Assembly: GCA_903873545.1 (NCBI GenBank)
Contig: CAIQPA010000386.1
Location: forward strand, 1 to 24,436
Origin: an uncultured delta proteobacterium
GTDB lineage: Bacteria > Myxococcota_A > Bradymonadia > REDH01
Length of the DNA: 24,436 nt
Direction of reading: 5' to 3'
Positions 7,130 to 14,496 of the stretch are shown in pieces (the first letter of the stretch is position 1; the number at the start of each line of letters is the position of its first letter). The position numbers and the translations under genes were made by a program. The notes beneath the pieces are model-generated. The model saw only the letters and a list, made by a program, of their open reading frames with translations. It made no database searches and was not told where the DNA came from.

Positions 7130-8456
7130 CGAACCGGCCCACGAGGTCGGTGAAGCAGCGCACCCCCCACTTGAATCCCTCGATGTGGATGCGCTCGTCG
7201 TGTCCGTGGAAGAGCTTCGAGAAGACGATGCCGTCCTCCTTGGGGAAGCGCACCGGCGCAAAGCCGTAGCACTTGGCACCGAGCCGCCCGAAGTACTGCG
7301 CGTCGGAGAATCCCGGCAGCAGGTAGGGCACGGGCGTCCCCTCCGGGTCGTGCGCGCGCAACGTCTCGCAGATGAGTTGGAAGAGCGGGTCTTTGACTGA
7401 TTCCTCGCGCCCCTCGAAGCTCCGGATGACCTCGAACTCAAACCCTTCGCCCACCACATCGCGGACCTCACGGAGCAGGTCTTCCGGCTTCTGCCCGGGG
7501 ATGAGCCGGCCGTCGATCAGCGCCGTCGCCCGACCCGGGATGACGTTGATCTTCTGGCCTGCAGCCAGGCCGGTCGGGGCCACAGTGTTGTGCAGCGAGG
7601 CGGCGAGCTGGAAGGCGGTCTGCCGGTCGGGCAGGAGCCGGTCGAGCACGAAGTCGGTCAGCGCGGGGTGGAGCAGCTGGGGCATCACGAGGCGCGGACC
7701 AAACGGCTGCCTCGGCGCCATTGCCCGGTTGGAGGCCGCGGTGGTCTCACAGATGTGTACAGGCAGGTGGGTCCTGCCCAGCTTGGCAACCGCCTCGGCG
7801 AGCCGGACGACGGCGTTCTGCCGGTGCGGTACCGATGCGTGGCCGGGGTCCCCGATGGCATGCAGTTTGAACTGGCAGACGCCCCGCTCGCCGGCCTCGA
7901 CCATGTAGTAGCGGACACCGTTCACATCGTGGCTGAAGCCGCCGACCTCGCCCAACATGTACTCCGCGCGGACCAGCTCAGCATGCTGCTCCACGAGGAA
8001 ACGGGAGCCGTGGGTGCAGCCCTCCTCCTCGTCGGAAACCGCCGCAAAAATGATATCGCGCGACGGCACCCGGCCCGAGGCGTGCAGCAGCAGGAAGGCG
8101 GTCATGCACTGCACCACCATGTACTTCATGTCGATGGCGCCACGCCCGTAGAGATAGCCGTCGCGGACATGCGCCTCGAAGGGGTCGCAGCTCCAGTGCT
8201 CACGTTCATGCGGAACGACGTCCACGTGGCCGGCCAGCAGCAGCGGTCCGCCGCCCGTGCCGTCGCCCTTGATGCGGGCGATCAGGTTGGGGCGCCCGTC
8301 CGAGGTGAGGATGGTGGGCTCGATGCCCGCTGCGCGGAGCCGTTCGGCGATCCAGGCGATGGCTGCAGTTTCGTTTCCGGGCGGATTGGTGGTATCAAAC
8401 CGGAGCAGGGCGGTGAGGTCGGCGACGGCCTCTGACTCTATCTTCGTCCAATCCAT
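7104..8456 (-). CDS. M20 family zinc metallopeptidase (ArgE/DapE/ACY1/CPG2 type)
   Basis: The product has 450 residues. The ATG at 8456 is preceded by AGGAG with five bases between, which decides the start over longer in-frame options. Family motifs are in order: LLLAGHVDVVPHE with His77 and Asp79, YGRGAIDMK with bridging Asp109, and SDEEEG at 141-146 holding the catalytic and metal Glu. Later come the dimerisation-domain stretch INVIPGRATALIDGR, PGFSDAQYF, and a C-terminal HGHDERIHIEG with the last His ligand. Such enzymes hydrolyse amide bonds of small peptides or N-acyl amino acids using two zinc ions in the cytoplasm. No signal peptide is seen. Length fits the M20A carboxypeptidase/aminoacylase group. 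The exact substrate cannot be told from sequence. Confidence 0.9.
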   Translation of the reverse strand: MDWTKIESEAVADLTALLRFDTTNPPGNETAAIAWIAERLRAAGIEPTILTSDGRPNLIARIKGDGTGGGPLLLAGHVDVVPHEREHWSCDPFEAHVRDGYLYGRGAIDMKYMVVQCMTAFLLLHASGRVPSRDIIFAAVSDEEEGCTHGSRFLVEQHAELVRAEYMLGEVGGFSHDVNGVRYYMVEAGERGVCQFKLHAIGDPGHASVPHRQNAVVRLAEAVAKLGRTHLPVHICETTAASNRAMAPRQPFGPRLVMPQLLHPALTDFVLDRLLPDRQTAFQLAASLHNTVAPTGLAAGQKINVIPGRATALIDGRLIPGQKPEDLLREVRDVVGEGFEFEVIRSFEGREESVKDPLFQLICETLRAHDPEGTPVPYLLPGFSDAQYFGRLGAKCYGFAPVRFPKEDGIVFSKLFHGHDERIHIEGFKWGVRCFTDLVGRFVTVPMSST

Positions 8457-8470
8457 GACCACTCCTCTTT

Positions 8471-9520
8471 GTGCAGGCTGCTGTGACCTCTCCTCTTCGT
8501 GCCAAACGCGCCCTCTGTCGAGAGTCAATCGGTCTGGTGGCGCTTGCCTTCGCCGCGATGCTGGCGCCCGCTGCAGCCCAGGCGATCGTCATCCCCTGCC
8601 ATGAGGTGGGCGGTGAGTTTTTCCCCAGCGTCACCCGGAACATCGAGGTGGTCGCGGCCCGCGTGACAGTCGATATGCGGAGCGAGACGGCCGATCCCCG
8701 TCTTGCAACGCTCGACGCTGAGATCCACCTCCGGAATCGAACGGGCAATCTCCTGGAGGGCTGCCTGCTCGTCGCGGATGACCTCGCCAACACCGCCTTC
8801 ACCTGGACCTGGGCCCGCGGCGTTGTGGTCTCTTCCGAGCCCGTCAAGCCGGGCTTCGACCCTGCGCAGTCCTCCAACAGCCTCTTGCATGCCCGCCATC
8901 TTCGCCTGCCGATGGGGCCCGGCGAGGTGGTGGTGTTGCGCATCGAGCGTCCGCTGGTCATCGGGGTGGAGGGTCAGGGGAGGAGTGGACTCGCGCTCCC
9001 GACACAGCTGCTTCGCGCCTTCGAAGGTGCGGTGGAGACCGCAGCGCTGGAGGTCATCTTCGCCGAGCGCCCGATCGCGGTGCAGAACACGCTCAGCTCC
9101 ATGCTGCTCTACGATGAGCCCGATCCACGGGCCCGCTGGTTTGTGAAGGGCTGGTCGCCCTCCATCCCCTTCGAGTTGCACTGGTGGAGCCCGTGGGCGG
9201 CGCTCGCGCGCATTGCAGAGGTGGAGAAATGTCCGCCGCCGACGGCGCTCATGCAGGCCGCGCAGACGGGACCAGAGCCTGTGGCGACGCTGCTCAACAA
9301 GACCCAGCCCGCGCTTCGGCCGGTCTGTGCGAATCTACCGCGGATGCTCCATGGCAGCCCCGCGGAGCCCGCCCAGCAGGCCGGCTTCGGGGCAATGACC
9401 CTGGCGCGGTATGTGGAGGCGGCCGCGACCGAGGTGCCCATTTACCGCATCAACCCGGCCTTTGAGGCGGGGTCGCTGTCGGAGCCGGAGCTGCTGTACG
9501 AGCGGCTCGTCCGCCCGTAA
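8471..9520 (+). CDS. Exported protein of unknown function
   Basis: Up to 349 residues. Two GTG starts are possible (8471 and 8483), neither with a clear ribosome site. The N-terminus is a signal peptide with basic residues (LRAKRA), a hydrophobic core and likely cleavage after AQA near residue 38. The mature protein begins with an IPCHEVGG segment. Residues about 50-140 are beta-rich and suggest an immunoglobulin-like or beta-sandwich fold (for instance TLDAEIHLRNRTGNLLEGC). Several Cys are scattered, which would suit disulphides in the periplasm. I recognise no family. The gene diverges from the M20 peptidase gene with only 14 bp between start codons. It converges with the alpha/beta-hydrolase gene, leaving 6 bp between stops. 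Confidence 0.6.
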   Translation: MQAAVTSPLRAKRALCRESIGLVALAFAAMLAPAAAQAIVIPCHEVGGEFFPSVTRNIEVVAARVTVDMRSETADPRLATLDAEIHLRNRTGNLLEGCLLVADDLANTAFTWTWARGVVVSSEPVKPGFDPAQSSNSLLHARHLRLPMGPGEVVVLRIERPLVIGVEGQGRSGLALPTQLLRAFEGAVETAALEVIFAERPIAVQNTLSSMLLYDEPDPRARWFVKGWSPSIPFELHWWSPWAALARIAEVEKCPPPTALMQAAQTGPEPVATLLNKTQPALRPVCANLPRMLHGSPAEPAQQAGFGAMTLARYVEAAATEVPIYRINPAFEAGSLSEPELLYERLVRP

Positions 9521-9526
9521 CCGGCC

Positions 9527-10468
9527 CTACTTGGCGCCGCTGCCGGAGCCGCTTCCGTCAGCCGCTCCGCTGCCCGAACCCTCACCGGAGCCGGCTGCAA
9601 CCACCGGAGGAGCCGGAGGAGCGGGAGGCGCCGGCGGCTTGGGCGCGCTCTCAGGCAGCACCTTGGCGGCGATGAGTGCGGGGAAGATGTTCTGCGTCCA
9701 GACGCGGGGGCAGTCGAAGTGGCCGCACTCCAGGAAGATGGGCTCGGTGCCGGCGGCGGTGGCGAGGATCGCGGCCTCGTTCGGCTGGATGACCTCGTCG
9801 GAGCTCCCGTGGATAACGATGATGGGCGCCTGACCCTTGAAGGTCGTGATGGCCGAGAGTGTGTCGAAGCGGTCGCGTGCAAGGAATCCCGGCGCGAAGA
9901 ACTTCTTTGCGAAGTAGCCACCGTTGCTGAAGGTTGACTCGAGGATGACCGCGGCCGGCTTGTTGGTGCCATCGAGGAGAGTAGCGACCGCAGCGCCACC
10001 GACGGCACGGCCGTAGAGGATGATCTTGGTGGGGTCGATGTCGGGTCGCTTGGTGGCCCAGTCGTAGCCCTGCTGCAGGACCGCCTTCACGGAGGCCTCG
10101 CTCGGCGAGCCCGTCGAGCGGCCGTAGCCGGGGAACTCCACAAGGAGCACACCGATGCCGCGGGCGCGAGGGGGCGCGAAGGCGCTCGCCCAGTCGTCGA
10201 TGAGCTCGGGGCCGCCGTGGGCGAAGATGATGAGCGGCGCAGGGCCCTGCGGGGCTACGGTCGGCGGCAGGAACCAGGCCTCCGTCTTCTGCCCGGGACT
10301 CTCAAACCAGATCTGTTCGGCGCCTGCGGGGCGACGCTCGGCGACCGATGTCTTGGCCTGAAAGACCAGACCGCGGCTCGAGAAGAAGACCACCGCAAAG
10401 TAGGCGAGGAGTGCCAGCAGTAGGATGCGAACGATGCGGACTGCGACGGGCTTGGGAGCGTCACTCAT
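9527..10468 (-). CDS. Membrane-anchored alpha/beta-hydrolase-fold protein lacking the nucleophilic serine
   Basis: The protein has 313 residues and resembles the BEM46/ABHD13-like group. One N-terminal transmembrane segment spans about residues 12-30, likely leaving the domain outside the cytoplasm. The fold is well preserved. An oxyanion-side FAHGGPELIDDW is at about 82-93 and EFPGYGRSTGSPSE at about 111-124. A nucleophile-elbow position at 153-157 is followed by the acid strand IVIHGSSDE (Asp224) and the His strand LECGHFD (His250). However, the elbow reads GRAVG where GxSxG is expected. The codon is GCC, so Ala155 replaces the catalytic Ser. The C-terminus is low-complexity: a Pro/Ala run, then Gly/Ser repeats ending GSGSGAK. 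The start has GGAG four bases upstream. Fold is confident; ordinary serine hydrolase activity is doubtful. Confidence 0.82.
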   Translation of the reverse strand: MSDAPKPVAVRIVRILLLALLAYFAVVFFSSRGLVFQAKTSVAERRPAGAEQIWFESPGQKTEAWFLPPTVAPQGPAPLIIFAHGGPELIDDWASAFAPPRARGIGVLLVEFPGYGRSTGSPSEASVKAVLQQGYDWATKRPDIDPTKIILYGRAVGGAAVATLLDGTNKPAAVILESTFSNGGYFAKKFFAPGFLARDRFDTLSAITTFKGQAPIIVIHGSSDEVIQPNEAAILATAAGTEPIFLECGHFDCPRVWTQNIFPALIAAKVLPESAPKPPAPPAPPAPPVVAAGSGEGSGSGAADGSGSGSGAK

Positions 10469-10665
10469 GGGTTCTCCGAGGAAGGCAGGTGGATCCGTTG
10501 TGTCGGGCGAGGGCTAGCCCACTCTTTGTGCAAATTCCACTATCGTCGATGTCGTTGCCGCTGCGTGTCGTCCGCGCCGATAGCCTCTGCTACCTTGCGG
10601 CTTGGGAACGCTGCCTAGCGGGCGGGGTCCGGAGCGCGACGATGGGTCGGAGTTGGAGGTCAATG

Positions 10666-11007
10666 ATGCTGCATACGGTGCGCGAACATGCACTCTCCCT
10701 CCCCGGCGTGACAGAGAGCGAACCCTTCGGTCCCGGCACCTTCGTCTACAAGGTGGGCGGCAAGATGTTCCTGCTGCTCTCGCCGGGCAAAGAGGTGGCG
10801 AGCATGAACTTCAAGGTGCCGCCGGAGGAGGGCGCGGAGGAGCGGGCGCTTCACGCCTCGGTGACGCCCGGCTGGCACATGAACAAGCGCCACTGGAGCA
10901 CCCTGCGCTTCGATGGCAGGGTGGCTACGCCCACGGTCGTGGGTTGGGTCTCACGAAGCTACGAGCTGGTTGTTGCGGGGTTGCCGCGCAACGCGCGTCC
11001 GGCTTGA
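10666..11007 (+). CDS. MmcQ/YjbR family protein
   Basis: The protein has 113 residues. GGAGGT at 10655-10660 stands five bases before the ATG at 10666. An adjacent ATG at 10663 would leave only two bases, and longer upstream starts lack a site. The sequence contains the family hallmarks. An N-terminal helix is followed by LPGVTESEPFGPGTFVYKVGG, written here as two parts: LPGVTESEPFG then TFVYKVGGKMF. The conserved C-terminal stretch PGWHMNKRHWSTLRFDG comes next, followed by a short helix ending in SYELVVAGLP. Length equals the usual 110-120 residues. These small cytoplasmic proteins have a CyaY-like fold and are often annotated as DNA-binding, but their role is poorly defined. It diverges from the hydrolase gene across about 197 bp, in which I see no convincing promoter. 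Confidence 0.85.
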   Translation: MLHTVREHALSLPGVTESEPFGPGTFVYKVGGKMFLLLSPGKEVASMNFKVPPEEGAEERALHASVTPGWHMNKRHWSTLRFDGRVATPTVVGWVSRSYELVVAGLPRNARPA

Positions 11008-11021
11008 CGGCCGCAAGGCCG
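11008..11021 (+). terminator. Short GNRA-loop hairpin directly after the MmcQ/YjbR stop
   Basis: CGGCC, the tetraloop GCAA and GGCCG form a perfect 5-bp stem starting on the base after the TGA stop. There is no following T-run, so it is not a standard intrinsic terminator. It may stabilise the 3' end or help a Rho-dependent stop before the tRNA gene. Confidence 0.25.
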
Positions 11022-11070
11022 GATTGCTAGTCAGCCGCCGGCGCGACGGCCCGAAAGGACTGTTGCGAAT

Positions 11071-11141
11071 TGGGCTGTCGTCTAATGGCAGGACAACGGT
11101 TTTTGATACCGTTTATCTAGGTTCGAATCCTGGCAGCCCAG
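11071..11141 (+). tRNA. tRNA-Gln (anticodon TTG)
   Basis: The cloverleaf can be drawn by eye. The acceptor TGGGCTG (11071-11077) pairs with CAGCCCA (11134-11140), with G as discriminator at 11141. The anticodon stem ACGGT/ACCGT encloses the loop TTTTGAT, with anticodon TTG at 11103-11105. The T arm is CTAGG, TTCGAAT, CCTGG. The anticodon loop and acceptor closely resemble E. coli tRNA-Gln. The 3' CCA is not encoded (GCT follows), so it must be added enzymatically. The gene lies 39 bases upstream of prs and may share a transcript. Confidence 0.96.
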
Positions 11142-11180
11142 CTCTGCGTGCGAGTTCACCCGGTCGGAGATGGGTCCGTG

Positions 11181-12140
11181 ATGGCGGTCGAAGATTCCAT
11201 TCGCATCTTTTCGGGTTCGGCCCACCCTGCGCTGGCAGAGGGCATCGCCGACTACCTTCAACTTCCGCTGGCGAAGTGCCACATCGATCGGTTCGCCGAC
11301 GGCGAGGTCCACTTTGTCGTGGGCGAGAGCGTGCGCGGCAAGGATGTCTACGTCATCCAGTCGCTGCGTAAGCCGGTGAACGATGCCATCATGGAGATGC
11401 TGGTGATGCTCGACGCGCTCCGCCGCTCAAGCGCCCGTTCGATCACCGCTGTGATCCCCTACTTCGCCTACGCCCGTCAGGACCGTCAGGACCGTCCCCG
11501 TACGCCGATCTCGGCCCGTCTGATGGCCGATCTGCTCCAGGCCGCAGGTGTGCACCGGGTGATGGCGATGGACCTGCACGCCAATCAGATCACGGGCTTC
11601 TTTGCGGTTCCCGTGGACCATCTCAATGCATCGGCGGTGTTGCTCGAGGCGATGCGCCGGGTGAACACAGAGGGGCCGGAGAGCTGCGTCGTGGTTTCGC
11701 CCGATGCGGGTGGCGTGGAGCGTGCACGCCGCTTTTCGAGCAGGCTCGGTACAGGTCTCGCGATCATCGACAAGCGCCGCTCCAAGCCCAACGTGGCAGA
11801 GGTGATGCATGTCATCGGCGATGTGGCGGGCAAGGATGCCTTCCTGGTCGACGACATGATCGACACCGCGGGTACGCTGGTGGGTGCAGCGAAGGCGCTC
11901 AAGGCCAACGGCGCCCGTCGGGTCTTCTCCTTCGCGACGCATGGTCTCTTCAACGGCACGGCCGTAGAACGCATCGCAGGGTCGGAGTTGGACCGGGTTT
12001 TTGTGACCGATACCATCCCGCCGCGGCCCGATGTGCTGGCCTGCGAGCGGATCGAAGTGCTCTCTGTGGCGGCGACGATCGGAGAAGCGATCAAACGTGT
12101 GCATGGGGACTTTTCAGTGAGCAGCCTTTTCTGGTATTGA
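11181..12140 (+). CDS. prs: Ribose-phosphate pyrophosphokinase (PRPP synthetase)
   Basis: The enzyme transfers pyrophosphate from ATP to ribose 5-phosphate, making PRPP for purine, pyrimidine, histidine, tryptophan and NAD synthesis in the cytoplasm. The 319-residue length is typical. Visible motifs are the ATP/flexible loop region YFAYARQDRQDRPRTPIS (about 94-111), the metal and ATP site DLHANQITGFF (His133), and the ribose-5-phosphate/PRPP loop FLVDDMIDTAGTL (221-233). The start ATG at 11181 has GGAG 11 bases upstream. A GTG immediately before it (11178) is an equal alternative. Followed by ctc with a 70-base gap, in the order prs-ctc-pth seen in many bacteria. Confidence 0.96.
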   Translation: MAVEDSIRIFSGSAHPALAEGIADYLQLPLAKCHIDRFADGEVHFVVGESVRGKDVYVIQSLRKPVNDAIMEMLVMLDALRRSSARSITAVIPYFAYARQDRQDRPRTPISARLMADLLQAAGVHRVMAMDLHANQITGFFAVPVDHLNASAVLLEAMRRVNTEGPESCVVVSPDAGGVERARRFSSRLGTGLAIIDKRRSKPNVAEVMHVIGDVAGKDAFLVDDMIDTAGTLVGAAKALKANGARRVFSFATHGLFNGTAVERIAGSELDRVFVTDTIPPRPDVLACERIEVLSVAATIGEAIKRVHGDFSVSSLFWY

Positions 12141-12210
12141 CGGCCCCCCTCGTATTAACCGAGACACGGCGGCCGCAGTGCCGACCGAACACCATGAGAT
12201 GGAGAAAGAG

Positions 12211-12801
12211 ATGAATACGGAGCGTTTGACACTTGAGGTTCAGAGCCGCGTCGCCGGTCTGAAGGGTCCGTCGCGCCGCGTGCGCGTCGCCGGTCTGGTC
12301 CCGGGTGTGATCTACGGGTCGGGCAGCGAGCCCCGCTCGATCGCGGTTGAGCCGAAGCTTCTTGAGATCGCACTTCGCTCGGAGTTCGGCTTCAACTATG
12401 CCTTCCAGGTCAAGCTGGACGACGAGGCCACCACCCGCCTTTGCATGCTCAAGGCCCGTCAGTTCGATCCCGTCCGCCGCGTCATCACCCACATTGACCT
12501 GCTCAATGTGTCGGAGGAGCGTGAGGTTGAGATTCGCGTTCCCGTCAAGCCGGTGGGTCGTTCCGCCGGTGAGCGCGCCGGTGGCCGTCTTCAGGTCGTC
12601 ACGCGTGACGTGCTCCTTCGCTGCAAGGTCAAGGACATCCCCGCTGCCGTGGAGCACGATGTCGCTGCTGCCGGCCTCGGCGAGTCGATCTACATCGACC
12701 AGATCACCGCGCCGGCTGGCTGCGAGTTCGTCTACAAGAACCGCTTCCCCGTGATGCTCGTTGCCCGCAAGCGCGGCGCGACGGACGACACCGAGAAGTA
12801 G
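12211..12801 (+). CDS. ctc: 50S ribosomal protein bL25, long CTC/TL5 type
   Basis: The protein has 196 residues. GGAG six bases before the ATG at 12211 decides the start. It has the N-terminal 5S rRNA-binding domain, with the typical GPSRRVRVAGLVPGVIYG near residues 20-38. A C-terminal beta domain follows, containing VEIRVPVKPVGRSAGERAGG and ending in MLVARKRG. Two-domain CTC/TL5 proteins of about 190-220 residues replace short E. coli-type RplY in many bacteria. They bind 5S rRNA on the large subunit; the family is also called general stress protein Ctc. Genomic position between prs and pth supports the call. Confidence 0.94.
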   Translation: MNTERLTLEVQSRVAGLKGPSRRVRVAGLVPGVIYGSGSEPRSIAVEPKLLEIALRSEFGFNYAFQVKLDDEATTRLCMLKARQFDPVRRVITHIDLLNVSEEREVEIRVPVKPVGRSAGERAGGRLQVVTRDVLLRCKVKDIPAAVEHDVAAAGLGESIYIDQITAPAGCEFVYKNRFPVMLVARKRGATDDTEK

Positions 12802-12831
12802 GACTGAGATCGGCCTGGCGGCTGCTTCCAG

Positions 12832-13449
12832 ATGGCGACTGCTGTCGAAGTTCCGCCCGGCCGGGCCATCATTGTCGGGCTCGGAAACCCGGGTTCCAAG
12901 TATGCCGAGACGCGGCACAACATTGGCTTTCGGGTCGTGGAGTGTCTCGCTCGGCGTCATGGCATTTCGCTCACGGAGCAGCGGTTCAAGTCGCGGCTCG
13001 GTAGCGGGAACATTGCCGGTCGTGCCGTGCTGCTCCTGCAGCCGCAGACCTTCATGAACCTGAGCGGTGAGGCTGTGCAGCCGGCTGCTGCCTTCTATCG
13101 GTTGGCTCCCGAGTCGGTGGTGGTCATCCATGACGAGTTGGACCTGCCCGTGGGCAGACTCCGGCTCAAGATTGGTGGGGGCCATGCAGGCCACAACGGG
13201 CTCCGGTCGATGGACCAGCACCTGTCGAGCAAGGACTACTTCCGCGTGCGGCTGGGGATTGCCCGGCCTCCCGTTGTGGGCGGCGATGTCTCCAACTGGG
13301 TGCTTGGCGGCTTCCCGACGGCAGAGCGGGCTGAGGTAGAGCGTTCGATCGAAGAGGCAGCCGACGCCGTCGAATGCCTTCTCCGGGAGGGGCTGATCGC
13401 AGCGCAAGGTCGGTTTCATGCGGGCGAAAAACCGAACAGCGGTAGGTGA
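12832..13449 (+). CDS. pth: Peptidyl-tRNA hydrolase
   Basis: The enzyme cleaves the ester bond between peptide and tRNA on prematurely released peptidyl-tRNA, recycling tRNA. The 205 residues contain all expected active-site positions. GLGNPGSKY has Asn19, RHNIGF has catalytic His29, FMNLSGE has Asn76, IHDELDLP has Asp101 and GHNGLRS has Asn122. They correspond to Asn10, His20, Asn68, Asp93 and Asn114 in E. coli Pth. The ATG at 12832 is 30 bases after ctc and lacks a clear Shine-Dalgarno. The N-terminus has about nine extra residues compared with E. coli. Confidence 0.96.
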   Translation: MATAVEVPPGRAIIVGLGNPGSKYAETRHNIGFRVVECLARRHGISLTEQRFKSRLGSGNIAGRAVLLLQPQTFMNLSGEAVQPAAAFYRLAPESVVVIHDELDLPVGRLRLKIGGGHAGHNGLRSMDQHLSSKDYFRVRLGIARPPVVGGDVSNWVLGGFPTAERAEVERSIEEAADAVECLLREGLIAAQGRFHAGEKPNSGR

Positions 13450-13528
13450 CACGGCCTCTCAAGCGTGCTAGGAGGCCCGCCCGCCTTGTGTCGTCGTGAT
13501 GCAGGGCTGAACTTCGCAACCGCTCCTT

Positions 13529-13546
13529 GCTCGCCACCTGGCGGGC
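13529..13546 (+). promoter_or_regulatory. Hairpin in the rpsF leader
   Basis: GCTCGCC and GGCGGGC form a 7-bp stem (one G-U pair) around the loop ACCT, ending 11 bases before the AAGGAG site of rpsF. rpsF leaders in many bacteria carry an S6:S18-binding element. I cannot match the known CCG-bulge consensus here, so this is only a structured element in the right place. Confidence 0.3.
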
Positions 13547-13571
13547 TATGAACTCAGAAGGAGAGCGATCC

Positions 13572-13970
13572 ATGGCAACGCCGAGAGAGTACGAGACGAT
13601 TTATATCCTTGGAAGCGATGTGGACGACGCCGAGAAGGCGCGCGTCTCGGATCGTATCGACACGGTTCTGGCGCGTTTCGGCGGCGAAGTGAAGCGTCGC
13701 GACGAGTGGGGCCGCCGCAAGCTGGCCTACAAGATCGGCAAGTTCGAGCGCGGTCTCTTCTACTACCTCCGTTACACGGTCACCGGCGATGCCGTGGCCG
13801 AGCTCGAGCGTAACCTCCGCCTCCTGGACTCCGTCATCAAGTTCGGCACCGTCCGTCTTGAGGATGGCGCCGCCGAAGGTGCCCGTCCGGCGCCCGAGAG
13901 CGAAGAGGGTGTGCGCCGCGAGCGTCCGCCTCGTCCGGTCGTGGAAGAGGAAGTCGACCTCGACTCGTAA
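13572..13970 (+). CDS. rpsF: 30S ribosomal protein bS6
   Basis: The protein has 132 residues. AAGGAG eight bases before the ATG at 13572 decides the start over an upstream in-frame candidate at 13527. The core has the family pattern: REYETIYIL at the N-terminus, the central DEWGRRKLAYKI, and a GLFYYLRY strand followed by the ERNLRLLDSVIKF helix. The C-terminus is an extended charged tail (about 105-132) ending EEEVDLDS, as in species where S6 is modified or simply acidic. bS6 binds with bS18 on the platform of the small subunit. The partner gene rpsR, normally next, is not present before rplI. Confidence 0.95.
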   Translation: MATPREYETIYILGSDVDDAEKARVSDRIDTVLARFGGEVKRRDEWGRRKLAYKIGKFERGLFYYLRYTVTGDAVAELERNLRLLDSVIKFGTVRLEDGAAEGARPAPESEEGVRRERPPRPVVEEEVDLDS

Positions 13971-14023
13971 TCATTTCACTGTTTGCAACGAACACGCCTA
14001 GCGTGAATGGAAAGGAGTAAATC

Positions 14024-14473
14024 ATGGCCATGGAAGTCATCCTCACTGAGGACGTGAACCATCTCGGTCACATGGGCGATCTGGTTCGGGTCAAGGGCGG
14101 TTACGGTCGTAACTATCTCATCCCCCGCAAGCTCGCGGTGCTGGCCACGGCTGGCAGCAAGAAGGAGCTTGACCACCAGCTTGCCGTCCTCGCGGACAAG
14201 AAGGCGAAGCTGAAGATTTCGGCACAGCAGACGGCATCGTCGCTCTCCGGCGTCTCGGTCACCATCATCCGTCAGGCGGGCGACAGTGACCGTCTCTTCG
14301 GTTCGGTCACCAACCGCGACGTCGAGGCTGCTCTTGCCGCCGCCGGCCACGTGGTCGACCGCAAGCGCATCACCATCAACGACACCATCAAGACCCTCGG
14401 CACCTACGAGGCCATCGTGAAGCTTCACGCTGATGTCTCGACCGTCGTGAAGGTTGTCGTCGCGACCGTCTAA
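14024..14473 (+). CDS. rplI: 50S ribosomal protein bL9
   Basis: The protein has 149 residues, the standard bL9 length. AAAGGAG lies six bases before the ATG at 14024; a second ATG at 14030 is possible. The N-terminal domain includes the signature GDLVRVKGGYGRNYLIPRK. A long connecting helix with AGSKKELDHQLAVL follows, then a C-terminal domain with LFGSVTNRDVEAAL and TLGTYEAIVKLH. The protein binds 23S rRNA near the L1 stalk. It is the last gene of the housekeeping block and is closed by an intrinsic terminator. Confidence 0.96.
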   Translation: MAMEVILTEDVNHLGHMGDLVRVKGGYGRNYLIPRKLAVLATAGSKKELDHQLAVLADKKAKLKISAQQTASSLSGVSVTIIRQAGDSDRLFGSVTNRDVEAALAAAGHVVDRKRITINDTIKTLGTYEAIVKLHADVSTVVKVVVATV

Positions 14474-14496
14474 TCGACGCACGCGATGTGAGAGAG

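Noticed and set aside
10348..10665. N-terminal extension of the MmcQ/YjbR gene
   Set aside because: The extension is Arg-rich and overlaps the upstream region of the divergent hydrolase gene; GGAGGT before the ATG at 10666 and family length support the short form.
11004..11033. Possible promoter TTGACG with TAGTCA before the tRNA
   Set aside because: Only the -35 is close to consensus, the -10 is poor, and the -35 overlaps the previous stop codon and hairpin.
11071..11141. tRNA-Gln as an integration site
   Set aside because: I saw no second copy of the tRNA 3' end and no integrase in the window.
11466..11500. Short tandem direct repeat CGTCAGGAC within prs
   Set aside because: It encodes the conserved RQD-RQD-RPR loop of PRPP synthetase, not a separate element.
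12091..13452. Minus-strand open frame opposite ctc and pth
   Set aside because: It lies opposite two certain housekeeping genes and shows no recognisable domain.
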